From positions 124,001 through 188,000 of the forward strand of contig NZ_BPQO01000004.1 in the NCBI RefSeq assembly GCF_022179285.1: 64,000 bases of DNA, in the 5' to 3' direction. Source of the DNA: Methylobacterium hispanicum. GTDB lineage: Bacteria; Pseudomonadota; Alphaproteobacteria; Rhizobiales; Beijerinckiaceae. The position numbers and the translations under genes are program-made. Below the pieces are notes generated by a model. The model was given only the letters and a program-made list of their open reading frames with translations, was not told where the DNA came from and searched no databases. Shown here piece after piece: positions 23,984 to 32,583 of the stretch (positions within the stretch are counted from its first letter, which is position 1; every line of letters begins with the position of its first letter).

Positions 23984-24840
23984 GACCGGATCACCTTTCT
24001 GGCCAGCCATTCGGCCGTTCTCCCGAGGATGCTCTCCCCGTTCCTCTGGGCGACGCCTCGGTCGAAGCCGTGGGACGTGGGGTCGGGAAGCTTCATGGCC
24101 GCGTTCTTCGCCGACGCCGGCAGGGCGGGGAAGACGTCGATGCCGGAAAGAGCGGCGAGTTCGGTGATGGCGACGCCCTTCCAGTCCGTCCCGGCCGCGT
24201 TCGCGACGAGATAGGCGCCCGAGCGCCCCGTGCGCGGATCGTACACGGCCTTGAAGACGTGGGTGGGGACGAGCACGCGGCCCCGGAGCGCCTTGACCTC
24301 GCTGCCGCGATAGATCGGTCCGGTGACGACGTAGAGCTCGCCGTTGCGCGACGCCATGTTCCGGACGGCGCTCTCGATGCCTTCCCACAAGCCGCGGTTC
24401 AGGCTGGGATCCTGCGGGATCATGTTGGCGAGGCTGAAGCTTTCCTCCTGGGCGGCAGGGTCGGGCATGTCCCCGCTCGGAGCGAGGTGTCCGCGGTCGT
24501 AGCCGGACCTCGCGTAGTCGGCGAGTTCCGATCTGTCGGCAGCGGGCAGCCGAGGATCCGCATGGAAGGTGTTGACGCGGCTCGTCTCGCGGGCCCGCCG
24601 CACGCCTTCCCGGGTCAGATGCTCGGCGGACCAGAGGGAGGTTCTGACCGCCCCCGAATGGAGGATCGCGAATGCGGAGAAGCAGAGCGGCTGCGTACGC
24701 GGAAGCAGTTTCGGGTTGACGACGTCCGGTGCGGCGCCGCCGACGAATTTGTCCGGGCAATCGGTCGGCGCAGCCGAGGCCGGCGGCACGGCCGCCGCCG
24801 CGAGAGCGAGGCTCAGAGCGGAGAGTGCGAGGCGTATCAT
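23977..24840 (-). CDS. secreted DNA/RNA non-specific endonuclease (NUC1/EndA type)
   Basis: Exported endonuclease of 287 aa. A signal peptide (LALSALSLALAAAAVPPASAA) precedes the mature chain. The beta-beta-alpha-metal signature is visible as YDRGHLAPSGDM near residue 145 (His is the general base) and the metal-binding Asn in SFSLANMIPQDPSLNRGLWEGIE. Later LYVVTGPIYRG and VPTHVFKAVYD are family hallmarks. The frame extends upstream to 25086, but the ATG at 24840 opens directly onto the signal peptide. Acts on DNA or RNA in the periplasm or medium. Confidence 0.9.
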   Translation of the reverse strand: MIRLALSALSLALAAAAVPPASAAPTDCPDKFVGGAAPDVVNPKLLPRTQPLCFSAFAILHSGAVRTSLWSAEHLTREGVRRARETSRVNTFHADPRLPAADRSELADYARSGYDRGHLAPSGDMPDPAAQEESFSLANMIPQDPSLNRGLWEGIESAVRNMASRNGELYVVTGPIYRGSEVKALRGRVLVPTHVFKAVYDPRTGRSGAYLVANAAGTDWKGVAITELAALSGIDVFPALPASAKNAAMKLPDPTSHGFDRGVAQRNGESILGRTAEWLARKVIRSW

Positions 24841-24951
24841 CGGGTGTTCCTTGCGCTCCCAAGGGTCGGAGCGGTCGGCGAAAAGGTCAATCGAGCCTTG
24901 TGGGCATGCTCGCGCCGTTCCATTGTTCCTTCGTTCATCCGAGGGTTCCCC

Positions 24952-25329
24952 ATGTCGCGACGATCGTTCCTTCGCTCCGCTCTCTTCGCCATGGCGGCGG
25001 CGGCCGCCGCTCCAGCCTTCGCCGGCTCCCTCTACTTCATGCGCGGCGTGCCGAGCTTCGGCTCGAACCTCCAGGTCGGGGGACACGCCACCGCCTCCAT
25101 CGAGGTCGGCGGCGGCGACGACGTCCAGGTCGAGTTCCTCAATGCGCCGGCGTGGCTGACCGTGGCCGAGGTCGGCCAGATCGCTCCGGGCGTGTCGCGG
25201 GCCATCCTTCGTGCCGAACCCGATGCGTTCGGGATCTTCGACGGCGTGATGATCCGGGTCGTTGACGCGAAGGGGCGGAGCGCCACCTCCATTCCTTTCC
25301 GGGTTCAGGTTCTCCCGCCGTCCCGCTGA
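24952..25329 (+). CDS. small Tat-exported Ig-like protein
   Basis: A 125-aa protein. It begins with a twin-arginine signal (SRRSFLRSALF), then an Ala-rich hydrophobic core ending at APAFA. The mature part is one beta-sandwich-like domain (YFMRGVPSFGSNLQVGG ... VMIRVVDAKGRSATSIPFRVQV), whose closing segment matches the end of the putative-Ig repeats of the next gene. It is probably a one-domain relative of that adhesin. The 9-mer CGTTCCTTC lies at 24965-24973 inside the signal-peptide codons and a related TGTTCCTTC at 24924-24932 upstream. Confidence 0.75.
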   Translation: MSRRSFLRSALFAMAAAAAAPAFAGSLYFMRGVPSFGSNLQVGGHATASIEVGGGDDVQVEFLNAPAWLTVAEVGQIAPGVSRAILRAEPDAFGIFDGVMIRVVDAKGRSATSIPFRVQVLPPSR

Positions 25330-25350
25330 CGTCCTCCCCGGCCGGGTCCG

Positions 25351-25359
25351 GAAGGAACG
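25351..25359 (+). repeat. recurrent 9-mer GAAGGAACG upstream of the Ig-repeat adhesin
   Basis: Lies 39 nt before the adhesin ATG. An inverted copy (CGTTCCTTC, 25435-25443) sits in the first codons, so the two flank the start and could pair in RNA. Confidence 0.55.
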
Positions 25360-25397
25360 ACCTTGTACCGCACGGCCAAGCTTTCTAAGCTGGCGGC

Positions 25398-28300
25398 ATG
25401 GCCTGGGGTACGTCCATGTTCCGTCGCGCGACCGCGTTCCTTCTCTGCGCTCTCGTCGCTCTGCCGCCGCAGCCCGCGGCCGCTGCGACGGCGGTATTCC
25501 GCGTGCCCACGCAGGCCGCGCAGTCGACCACGCCCGTCGCCATGTCGGCCAACGTTCCGCTCGGACGCGTGGACGACCCGTATCTCGCCAGCTTCCGCGG
25601 CACCGGCGGCGTCTCGCCCTACACCTACGAGCTGATCTCCGGCGGCGCCCCGACCGGCACCAAGTTCGATCCCGCCACCGGCGACATCGCCGGCACCCCT
25701 CCGGTCTCGGGATCCTACCCGAACGTCAAGGTACGGGTCACCGACCGGAACGGGGCCACCGCCACGTCGAACGCCTACACCATCACGATCTCCGGCCGGC
25801 CGCTCTCGATCACGCCCAACGTCCCCCTCTCGGCGACGATCGGACAGCCCTACGCCGCGACGGTCACGGCCAAGGGCGGCGCGAAGCCGGTCGTGTTCTC
25901 GATCTACAGCGGCTCCCTTCCCGACGGCGTGATCCTCGACACGGCTACCGGGGCGATCACCGGCACCCCGTCGGCGCGCGGCACGAGCACCTTCTCGATC
26001 CGCGCCGTGGACTCGACGAAGCCGACCGCCTACGTCGCCACCACGGCCACCCAGAGCATCAGCGTCGACTACGCGCCGCTCGCGACGACCTGCCCGCCCT
26101 GCGCCGGCGTCCGGACCGCCGTCGGCAACCCATACGACGCCACCTTCGCCGCCTCGGGCGGTCGGGGTCCGTACCTCCACTACGTCCAGCAGGGGGTGCT
26201 CCCGCCTGGGCTCGTGCTCGACCGCGACACCGGCCGCCTGACCGGCCGCCCGTCGACGGCGGGGGTCTATCCGAACCTCGTCGTCCAGGTCGTGGACCTG
26301 GACAACCGCTACGTCCTGACGCCGGCCTTCGAGATGACCGTACAGGCGACCGTCGCGGTGTCCGGCGCGCCGGCGTCCTGGGCGACCCTCGGGGAGCCCT
26401 ACGCAGCATCGTTCGCCGCGGTCGGCGGGCGCGAGCCCTACGCCTGGACCGCAATCGGGAGCCTGCCCCCCGGACTCGCCATCGACGCCGCCTCCGGAGC
26501 GGTGGGCGGCACCCCGTCCCAGGTCGGTTCCTACGGTGGTCTGCAGGTCCGCGCCGTGGATGCCGACGGCCGCTCGGCGGTGTCCGATCCCTTCTCCGTT
26601 TCCGTGGCCTCGCCGCTCGTCGCCCTGGGCTCCGCGCCCGACGCCACGGTCGGGCAGGAGTACCGGGCGATGTTCTCGGCGACGGGCGGACGGGCTCCCT
26701 ACGCGTTCTCTCTCGGGGCAGGCGATCTGCCGCCCGGCCTCTCGCTCGGAACCGGCGGCGCCATCGCCGGAACCCCCGTCCTGGCCGGCACCTTCGCAGG
26801 TCTCTCCATCAGGGCCACGGATGTGGACGGGCGCGTCGCCCATCGGGAGCCGGTCGCGATCGCCGTCTTCGACAAATTGGTCGTGAACGGCGACATGCCG
26901 TCTTCCGGCACGGTGGACGAGCCCTATGCAGCTTCCTTCGCGGCGACGGGCGGGCGCAGTCCCTTCGCCTGGAGCGTCTCCGGACGCCTGCCGGCCGGTC
27001 TCTCGATCTCGCCCTCGACCGGGGCGATCTCGGGTAGCCCAGGGGCGGCGGGAACCTCGTCCGGCCTCTCGGTCGTCGCCCGCGACCTCGATGGCCGGAC
27101 CGCCGCGGCAGGCCCGTTCACGCTCGCGATCGCCTCGCCCGTCCGGGTATCCGGCGAGCCGCAGGCCTTCGCCACCCTCGGGCAAACCTACTCGGCGTCG
27201 TTCTCGGCCGAGGGCGGCGCCGCGCCCTACGCGTGGACCGTCGCGGACGGAGCCCTGCCGGACGGGCTCTCCATGACCGAGGAGGGCGCGGTTTCCGGGA
27301 CACCGTCCTCGACCGGCACCTTCGACGGCCTGCGGGTCCGGGCAAGGGACGCGGCCGGCCGGACCGGCCTGTCCGGGATCTTCTCCATCAAGGTCGGGCG
27401 TGAACTGCACGTCTCCGGCATTCCCGTCCTGACCGCTACGGTCGGCAAAGCCTACGCCTCGACCTTCACGGCCTCCGGGGGCCGCGCGCCCTACGTCTTC
27501 GGACCGGGCGTCGGCACTTTGCCCGCAGGCCTGTCGATCGGCGCCGACGGCGTGCTGTCGGGAACGCCGTCGGCCGTCGAGACACGCGCGGGGATCCAGG
27601 TCCGCGCCGTCGATGGGGACGGACGCACGGCCTACTCGGAACCGTTCCGGATCGCCGTATCCGATCCCCTGACCATCTCCGGCCTCCCGCCGGAGCGCGT
27701 CACGGTCGGCGACGCCTATGCCTTCGAGTTCCGGTCGGACGGCGGCAGCCGGCCTCACCGCTTCGCCGTTGCGGGAGGCGCGCTGCCTGCCGGGATCTCG
27801 CTGTCGGATTCGGGACGTCTGGCGGGTGTCCCGTCGAGCCCCGGCACGACGACCGGCCTGACGGTCGAGGCGGTTGATGCGGATGGGCGGACGGCCAGGT
27901 CGCCAGCCTTTTCGGTAACCGTCCATGACCCGCTCGGCATCTCGGGCAAGCCGGCCACGGCCGCGGTCGTCGGGGAAGCCTACGGTGCGCAGTTCGGAGC
28001 CGCTGGCGGCCGTGCCCCCTACGTCTTCTCGGTTTCCGCCACGCTGCCGGACGGCCTCGTCCTCGACCCCGCCTCCGGCCGCATCTCAGGCATTCCGACC
28101 GTCGCGGGCTCCTCCGGCGGCCTCGTGGTCTCGGTCCGCGACGCCGACGGCCGCACGGCCTCCGCGGATCCGTTCGTCCTCACAGTGACCGGCGGTCTCG
28201 CGGTGGTCGGCGCCCCCGCACCGTCCGTGGTCGTCGACGAGCCCTACGAGGCGGCGTTCTCGGCCTCCGGCGGAACCGGGCCGTACACCTTCGCGATCGT

Positions 28301-31300
28301 CGGAGGCGCCCTGCCGCCCGGCCTCACGCTCGCGACGAGCGGCGTGCTCGACGGTCGCCCGAGCTCGATCGGCAGCTACGCCTTCCGCATCCAGGCGACG
28401 GACGCCGCAGGCATCACGGCCCTCTCTCCGCAATACGGTCTCGCGGTTGTGTCCAGGCTGCGCCTCGTCGGCGACCTGCCGCGGAACTGGGATTTCGGGA
28501 TCTTCAAGGAGTACGTGTTCGAGGCCGCCGGCGGCCGCGGCCCCTACGCCTTCTCCGCGAGCGCGACCAAGCCCCTCCCGGGCGGGATCGCGATCGACGC
28601 GGCGACGGGCAGGATTTCGGGCACGCCCTCCGAGCGCGGCGACTTCGACGGGCGCACCATCGTCGTCACCGACGCGGACGGGCGCGTCGCCGCCGGCGAC
28701 TGGACCATCAGCGTCTGGGATCCGATCAAGGCCTGGATCGAGACCATCCCGTCCGGGACGGTCGGATCCCCGTTCGAGGTCGCCCTGCGCTGCTCGGGCC
28801 CGCAATGGGGCTGCGGCTTCGGCAGCAAGTGGGTCATGGACAAGCTGCCGCCCGGCCTGCGCATCGTCTCCTCAAGCAGCGTCGACCGATTCTCCGGGGC
28901 GATCTCCGGCATCCCGACCCTGTCCGGCGTCTACGGCGGCATCGTCGTCACGGCGACCGATTCCAACGGCCGCAGCGCGGACATCGACGAGATCGCCATC
29001 GACATCAGGGACGGGGTCTCGGTCGAGGCCGCCTGGGTCGGCGACGGCGTGGTCGGCCAAGCCTACTCCTCACAACTGCGGGCCGGCGGAGGCCGCTCGC
29101 CTCTCGTGTTCTCGCTCGCCAGCGGCGCGCTTCCGGCCGGCATCTCGCTCGACCCTGCGAGCGGCAGGATCTCGGGCAGTCCGACCGAGGCCGTCTCGCT
29201 CTCGGGCATCTCGTTCTCGGCGACCGATCCCGAAGGGCGCACGGGCGTTAGCCCGATCTTCACGCTGACGACCTATCAACCGCTGACGATCACCGGATCG
29301 CCGGCGACCACCGCGTCGGTCGGGTCGCCATACGCGGCGCGGTTCACGCCCTCGGGCGGACACCCGCCCTACTTCCATTCGCTGCTCGGCAGTCTGCCGG
29401 ACGGCCTCGCGCTTTCATCGTCGACCGGAACGATTTCGGGCACGCCGACGGCGGCGACGACGGTGCGCAACATCTACGTCCTGGTCACCGACGTGGACGG
29501 GCGCCGCGCCTCCTCGTCGGCCTTCTCGATCGCGGTGGAGGGCCCGCTCGCCGTCTCCGGCATTCCCTCCACGTCGGGGCGGGTCGGGAGCCCCTATGCG
29601 GCGACATTCGCAGCGTCGGGCGGTGCCGGGCCCTACGTCTTCACGCTGACGTCGGGGACCCTGCCGTCGGGCCTGAGCCTCTCGCCCGACGGCCGCATCA
29701 CGGGATCCCCCACGGCGCCGGGCATCTTCAGCTACGCGGTGACCGTGACCGACGCCGTGGGGGCCACGGCCACGACGGAGACGTTCACCCTCGACGTCCG
29801 CGACGGAGCGGAACCCCTCTCGATCGGCGTCTTCTCGACCATCGCGGGGACGGTCGGAGAGTCCTTCTACAGCCGCTACTTCGGCCTCGGCGGTACGCAG
29901 CCCTACGTCTACTCCATCAGCTCGGGGGGGCTGCCCGACGGCCTCATCCTGACCGGCCAGGGTACGGTGGCGGGCATTCCCACGACGGCCGGTTCCTTCA
30001 CTTTCCGCGTCAAGGTCGCCGACGCCGGCGGGCAGTCCGCCGAGACCACGGATCAGACCATCAAGGTCGACGCGCCCCTGGAACTCACCGAGACCTGGAT
30101 CGACGTCCAAGGCGTCGTGGGCGACAGCGGCGACCTTTCCTTGCCGGTCCGCGGCGGGACGCCGCCCTACACCCTCATCATGGTCGACGAGGGAAGCGTG
30201 ATCCCGCCCGGCCTCGTCCTCGACGACGAGAACCTCCGCCTGACCGGTCGCTACGCCGCATCCAACGGCTGGTCCGTGCCGTGGAGCATGGGTTACGCGA
30301 TCATCGACGCGGAAGGGCGCGGAACCCCGAAGGGCACGATCTCCTGGCAGATCGGTCCCGAGCTCAGGCTCTCGGGACCGCTCGATCCCGTCTACGTCAG
30401 GGGCGTGGCGGTCACCAACTACTGGTACAACGGCAACGCCAGCGTCGCCCCCGGCGGCAAGAGCCCGTGGGCGGTCACGTACGCGCCCGTCGGCAGCGAC
30501 GCGCAGTTCCCGCCCGGGCTCCTCGATGGGCTGAAGGCCTCCAGCGAGTGCAGCGGCGGGTGGTGGGGCTGCCCTGTCGCCCCTGGCGAGTGGTGGTACG
30601 GCTGGCCGGGACATCCCGCCACCGCAACTCCCAGCGGCTACGGGGCCGTCTACTGGACGCCGACCACCGTCGGGACCTACGCCTCCGTCCGCACCTCCAT
30701 CCGCGATGCGGACGGACGCGTGAAGGAGGTCGAGTCCGGCCCGATTTCCGTGGTCGATCCCTTTGAGTGGCAGTCGCTCCTGCCCGACGCCACGCGCGGG
30801 CAGCCCTACTCGGTCGACCTGCGCAAGTTGGGCGGCAAGGGGCCCTACGCCTTCAGGAAGCTCGCGGGCGTCCTGCCCGAGGGCTTGGTGCTCGACGCGG
30901 CGACGGGGCTCGTCTCGGGCAGAGCCACCGGCGCGGCGGGCACCTACGAGCAGCTGCAGTTCTCCGCGGACTGGGCCGGCGGCTGGTTCCGGGGGGCCGC
31001 CAGTCCCCTCTACTCGCTCAAGGTGGTCGATCCGGACAATCGACCGGCCGATCCGCTGACGGTGGCCGTCGTCGGCGGCAACCCGCCCACGCGCATCCTC
31101 AAAGGCGCCGCTGACGGCAGGTCGGACGATTACGACGAGGCGGTCATTCGCGTCTTCAAGGCCTCCGGGGGGACGCCGCCGTACGCGTTCTCGCTCTCGC
31201 CCGGCATCGGGAACATGCCCATGATCTGCGACCCGAAGCAGTGGTGGTGCTCGGACGCCCGAGCAGGCGATGCCGATCTGAAGCGGAGCGCTCTGACGGT

Positions 31301-32510
31301 CGACCAAAGCGGCCTCTTCAGTCGGCTTCAGGTCGGGTTCAACCCGATCGAGGAGCGGATGGTCTACAAGGCGGTACCGAGCGCCCTCGTCCGCAACATC
31401 CGCATCCGCGTGACCGACTCGTCGGGCGCCGTCGCCGACAGTGCGCCATTCGATCTGGACTTCCGCAAACCCGTGGGTCTGTCGGGCATCTTCCCGGCGA
31501 ACCTGACCGTCGGAGACGCGGTCGACGTGCTCGCCACCGCCTTGGATGGATGGGAGCCCATCGGCCTGACGGCATCGAAGCTGCCGCCGGGGCTCTCCGT
31601 TTCGGTCTCCGGGCGCGGGGTCCGGATCTTCGGACAGGTCGCGACGGCCGGCCGATACGTCGACCAGTCCGTCTCGATCCGCGACGACTATCCTTCCACC
31701 GCGACGTGGCAGTTCTCGACGACGGTCCACAAGCCCGTGACCCCGCTCAGCCTGACATCGCCCGCCGACAAGACCGTCGACGTCGGCGACTACCTCGCGA
31801 TGACCTGGACGCCCGCCGGCGGCTTCCCGCCCTACCGGGTCACTCTCGCTTCGGGAATGCTGCCGCCTGGGCTGCAGGTCGACTACCGGGGCATCGTCAG
31901 CGGGACGTCCGGCAGCGTCGGGACGTGGTCGGGCATCGTCATGCAGGTGCAGGATTCAAACGGCGCCACGGCCCAGGCCACGCCCGTCTCGATCACGGTG
32001 GAAAGCGCGAGAGCGCCGACCGGAGACGGGTTCTGCCGAGGCCCCTACTGCCAGATGAGGTTCACGGCCGGACCCTGGCCGACATGGGGACCAATCCCGG
32101 CGAACCAAGCTTCCAGGGCCGTGGCCGAGATCTTCAGGCTGTACGTCCAGCCCAACGGCACGATCGGCTGGCCCTGGGGGGCCGGTCCCGAAGAGCGTGT
32201 GGGTCCTGCCGTCGGCGATCCCTCGGAGGTGACCTTCGCCTTCGTGAACGCTCCGTCGTGGCTGAAGTGGCCTGGGCCCTCCGTCGTCTTCGGCTTCGAC
32301 GACTTCATGAGCGAGTGGGCCGGCTACCAGTTCATCGGCTACTACGATCAACGCACCATGGAAGCCGTGCCTCCACCGGTCGGGAGCGTGAGCGACCAGC
32401 CAGGGATCGGCATCCCGAACGAGCCCGCGTCGGGTGGTGATCCGGGCGGCGGCGGATCGGACGGTGGCGGACCGGGCGGACCGATCATCATGCCCCCGAT
32501 GCTGGAATGA
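25398..32510 (+). CDS. giant putative-Ig repeat surface protein
   Basis: A 2370-aa exported protein. The signal peptide (ATAFLLCALVALPPQPAAAA) may start from the ATG at 25416 rather than 25398. About 23 tandem domains of 75-100 residues follow, each with the He_PIG/putative-Ig pattern: VGxPYAAxFxAxGGxxPYxF, then LPxGLxLxxxTGxIxGTPxxxG, then VxVxDxDGRxA. Domains 12, 13 and 18-22 diverge, and Cys pairs appear in the CPPCAG, RCSGPQWGCGF and related segments. The protein ends in a Gly-rich tail (GGDPGGGGSDGGGPGG) before PIIMPPMLE, with no LPXTG or autotransporter barrel. A role as adhesin or matrix component is the usual one for such repeats. The following gene encodes a related secreted protein. 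Confidence 0.85.
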   Translation: MAWGTSMFRRATAFLLCALVALPPQPAAAATAVFRVPTQAAQSTTPVAMSANVPLGRVDDPYLASFRGTGGVSPYTYELISGGAPTGTKFDPATGDIAGTPPVSGSYPNVKVRVTDRNGATATSNAYTITISGRPLSITPNVPLSATIGQPYAATVTAKGGAKPVVFSIYSGSLPDGVILDTATGAITGTPSARGTSTFSIRAVDSTKPTAYVATTATQSISVDYAPLATTCPPCAGVRTAVGNPYDATFAASGGRGPYLHYVQQGVLPPGLVLDRDTGRLTGRPSTAGVYPNLVVQVVDLDNRYVLTPAFEMTVQATVAVSGAPASWATLGEPYAASFAAVGGREPYAWTAIGSLPPGLAIDAASGAVGGTPSQVGSYGGLQVRAVDADGRSAVSDPFSVSVASPLVALGSAPDATVGQEYRAMFSATGGRAPYAFSLGAGDLPPGLSLGTGGAIAGTPVLAGTFAGLSIRATDVDGRVAHREPVAIAVFDKLVVNGDMPSSGTVDEPYAASFAATGGRSPFAWSVSGRLPAGLSISPSTGAISGSPGAAGTSSGLSVVARDLDGRTAAAGPFTLAIASPVRVSGEPQAFATLGQTYSASFSAEGGAAPYAWTVADGALPDGLSMTEEGAVSGTPSSTGTFDGLRVRARDAAGRTGLSGIFSIKVGRELHVSGIPVLTATVGKAYASTFTASGGRAPYVFGPGVGTLPAGLSIGADGVLSGTPSAVETRAGIQVRAVDGDGRTAYSEPFRIAVSDPLTISGLPPERVTVGDAYAFEFRSDGGSRPHRFAVAGGALPAGISLSDSGRLAGVPSSPGTTTGLTVEAVDADGRTARSPAFSVTVHDPLGISGKPATAAVVGEAYGAQFGAAGGRAPYVFSVSATLPDGLVLDPASGRISGIPTVAGSSGGLVVSVRDADGRTASADPFVLTVTGGLAVVGAPAPSVVVDEPYEAAFSASGGTGPYTFAIVGGALPPGLTLATSGVLDGRPSSIGSYAFRIQATDAAGITALSPQYGLAVVSRLRLVGDLPRNWDFGIFKEYVFEAAGGRGPYAFSASATKPLPGGIAIDAATGRISGTPSERGDFDGRTIVVTDADGRVAAGDWTISVWDPIKAWIETIPSGTVGSPFEVALRCSGPQWGCGFGSKWVMDKLPPGLRIVSSSSVDRFSGAISGIPTLSGVYGGIVVTATDSNGRSADIDEIAIDIRDGVSVEAAWVGDGVVGQAYSSQLRAGGGRSPLVFSLASGALPAGISLDPASGRISGSPTEAVSLSGISFSATDPEGRTGVSPIFTLTTYQPLTITGSPATTASVGSPYAARFTPSGGHPPYFHSLLGSLPDGLALSSSTGTISGTPTAATTVRNIYVLVTDVDGRRASSSAFSIAVEGPLAVSGIPSTSGRVGSPYAATFAASGGAGPYVFTLTSGTLPSGLSLSPDGRITGSPTAPGIFSYAVTVTDAVGATATTETFTLDVRDGAEPLSIGVFSTIAGTVGESFYSRYFGLGGTQPYVYSISSGGLPDGLILTGQGTVAGIPTTAGSFTFRVKVADAGGQSAETTDQTIKVDAPLELTETWIDVQGVVGDSGDLSLPVRGGTPPYTLIMVDEGSVIPPGLVLDDENLRLTGRYAASNGWSVPWSMGYAIIDAEGRGTPKGTISWQIGPELRLSGPLDPVYVRGVAVTNYWYNGNASVAPGGKSPWAVTYAPVGSDAQFPPGLLDGLKASSECSGGWWGCPVAPGEWWYGWPGHPATATPSGYGAVYWTPTTVGTYASVRTSIRDADGRVKEVESGPISVVDPFEWQSLLPDATRGQPYSVDLRKLGGKGPYAFRKLAGVLPEGLVLDAATGLVSGRATGAAGTYEQLQFSADWAGGWFRGAASPLYSLKVVDPDNRPADPLTVAVVGGNPPTRILKGAADGRSDDYDEAVIRVFKASGGTPPYAFSLSPGIGNMPMICDPKQWWCSDARAGDADLKRSALTVDQSGLFSRLQVGFNPIEERMVYKAVPSALVRNIRIRVTDSSGAVADSAPFDLDFRKPVGLSGIFPANLTVGDAVDVLATALDGWEPIGLTASKLPPGLSVSVSGRGVRIFGQVATAGRYVDQSVSIRDDYPSTATWQFSTTVHKPVTPLSLTSPADKTVDVGDYLAMTWTPAGGFPPYRVTLASGMLPPGLQVDYRGIVSGTSGSVGTWSGIVMQVQDSNGATAQATPVSITVESARAPTGDGFCRGPYCQMRFTAGPWPTWGPIPANQASRAVAEIFRLYVQPNGTIGWPWGAGPEERVGPAVGDPSEVTFAFVNAPSWLKWPGPSVVFGFDDFMSEWAGYQFIGYYDQRTMEAVPPPVGSVSDQPGIGIPNEPASGGDPGGGGSDGGGPGGPIIMPPMLE

Positions 32511-32583
32511 CCCGCCCCGGGCCGGCCTCGCCGCACGGTCCGCACGAACTCCTTGTCCAAGGCAATCTTGCAGAGCGTCAAAG

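Noticed and set aside
29415..31730. 771-aa minus-strand frame opposite the Ig-repeat gene
   Set aside because: Antisense shadow produced by the repeat's codon bias; no start signal or domain.
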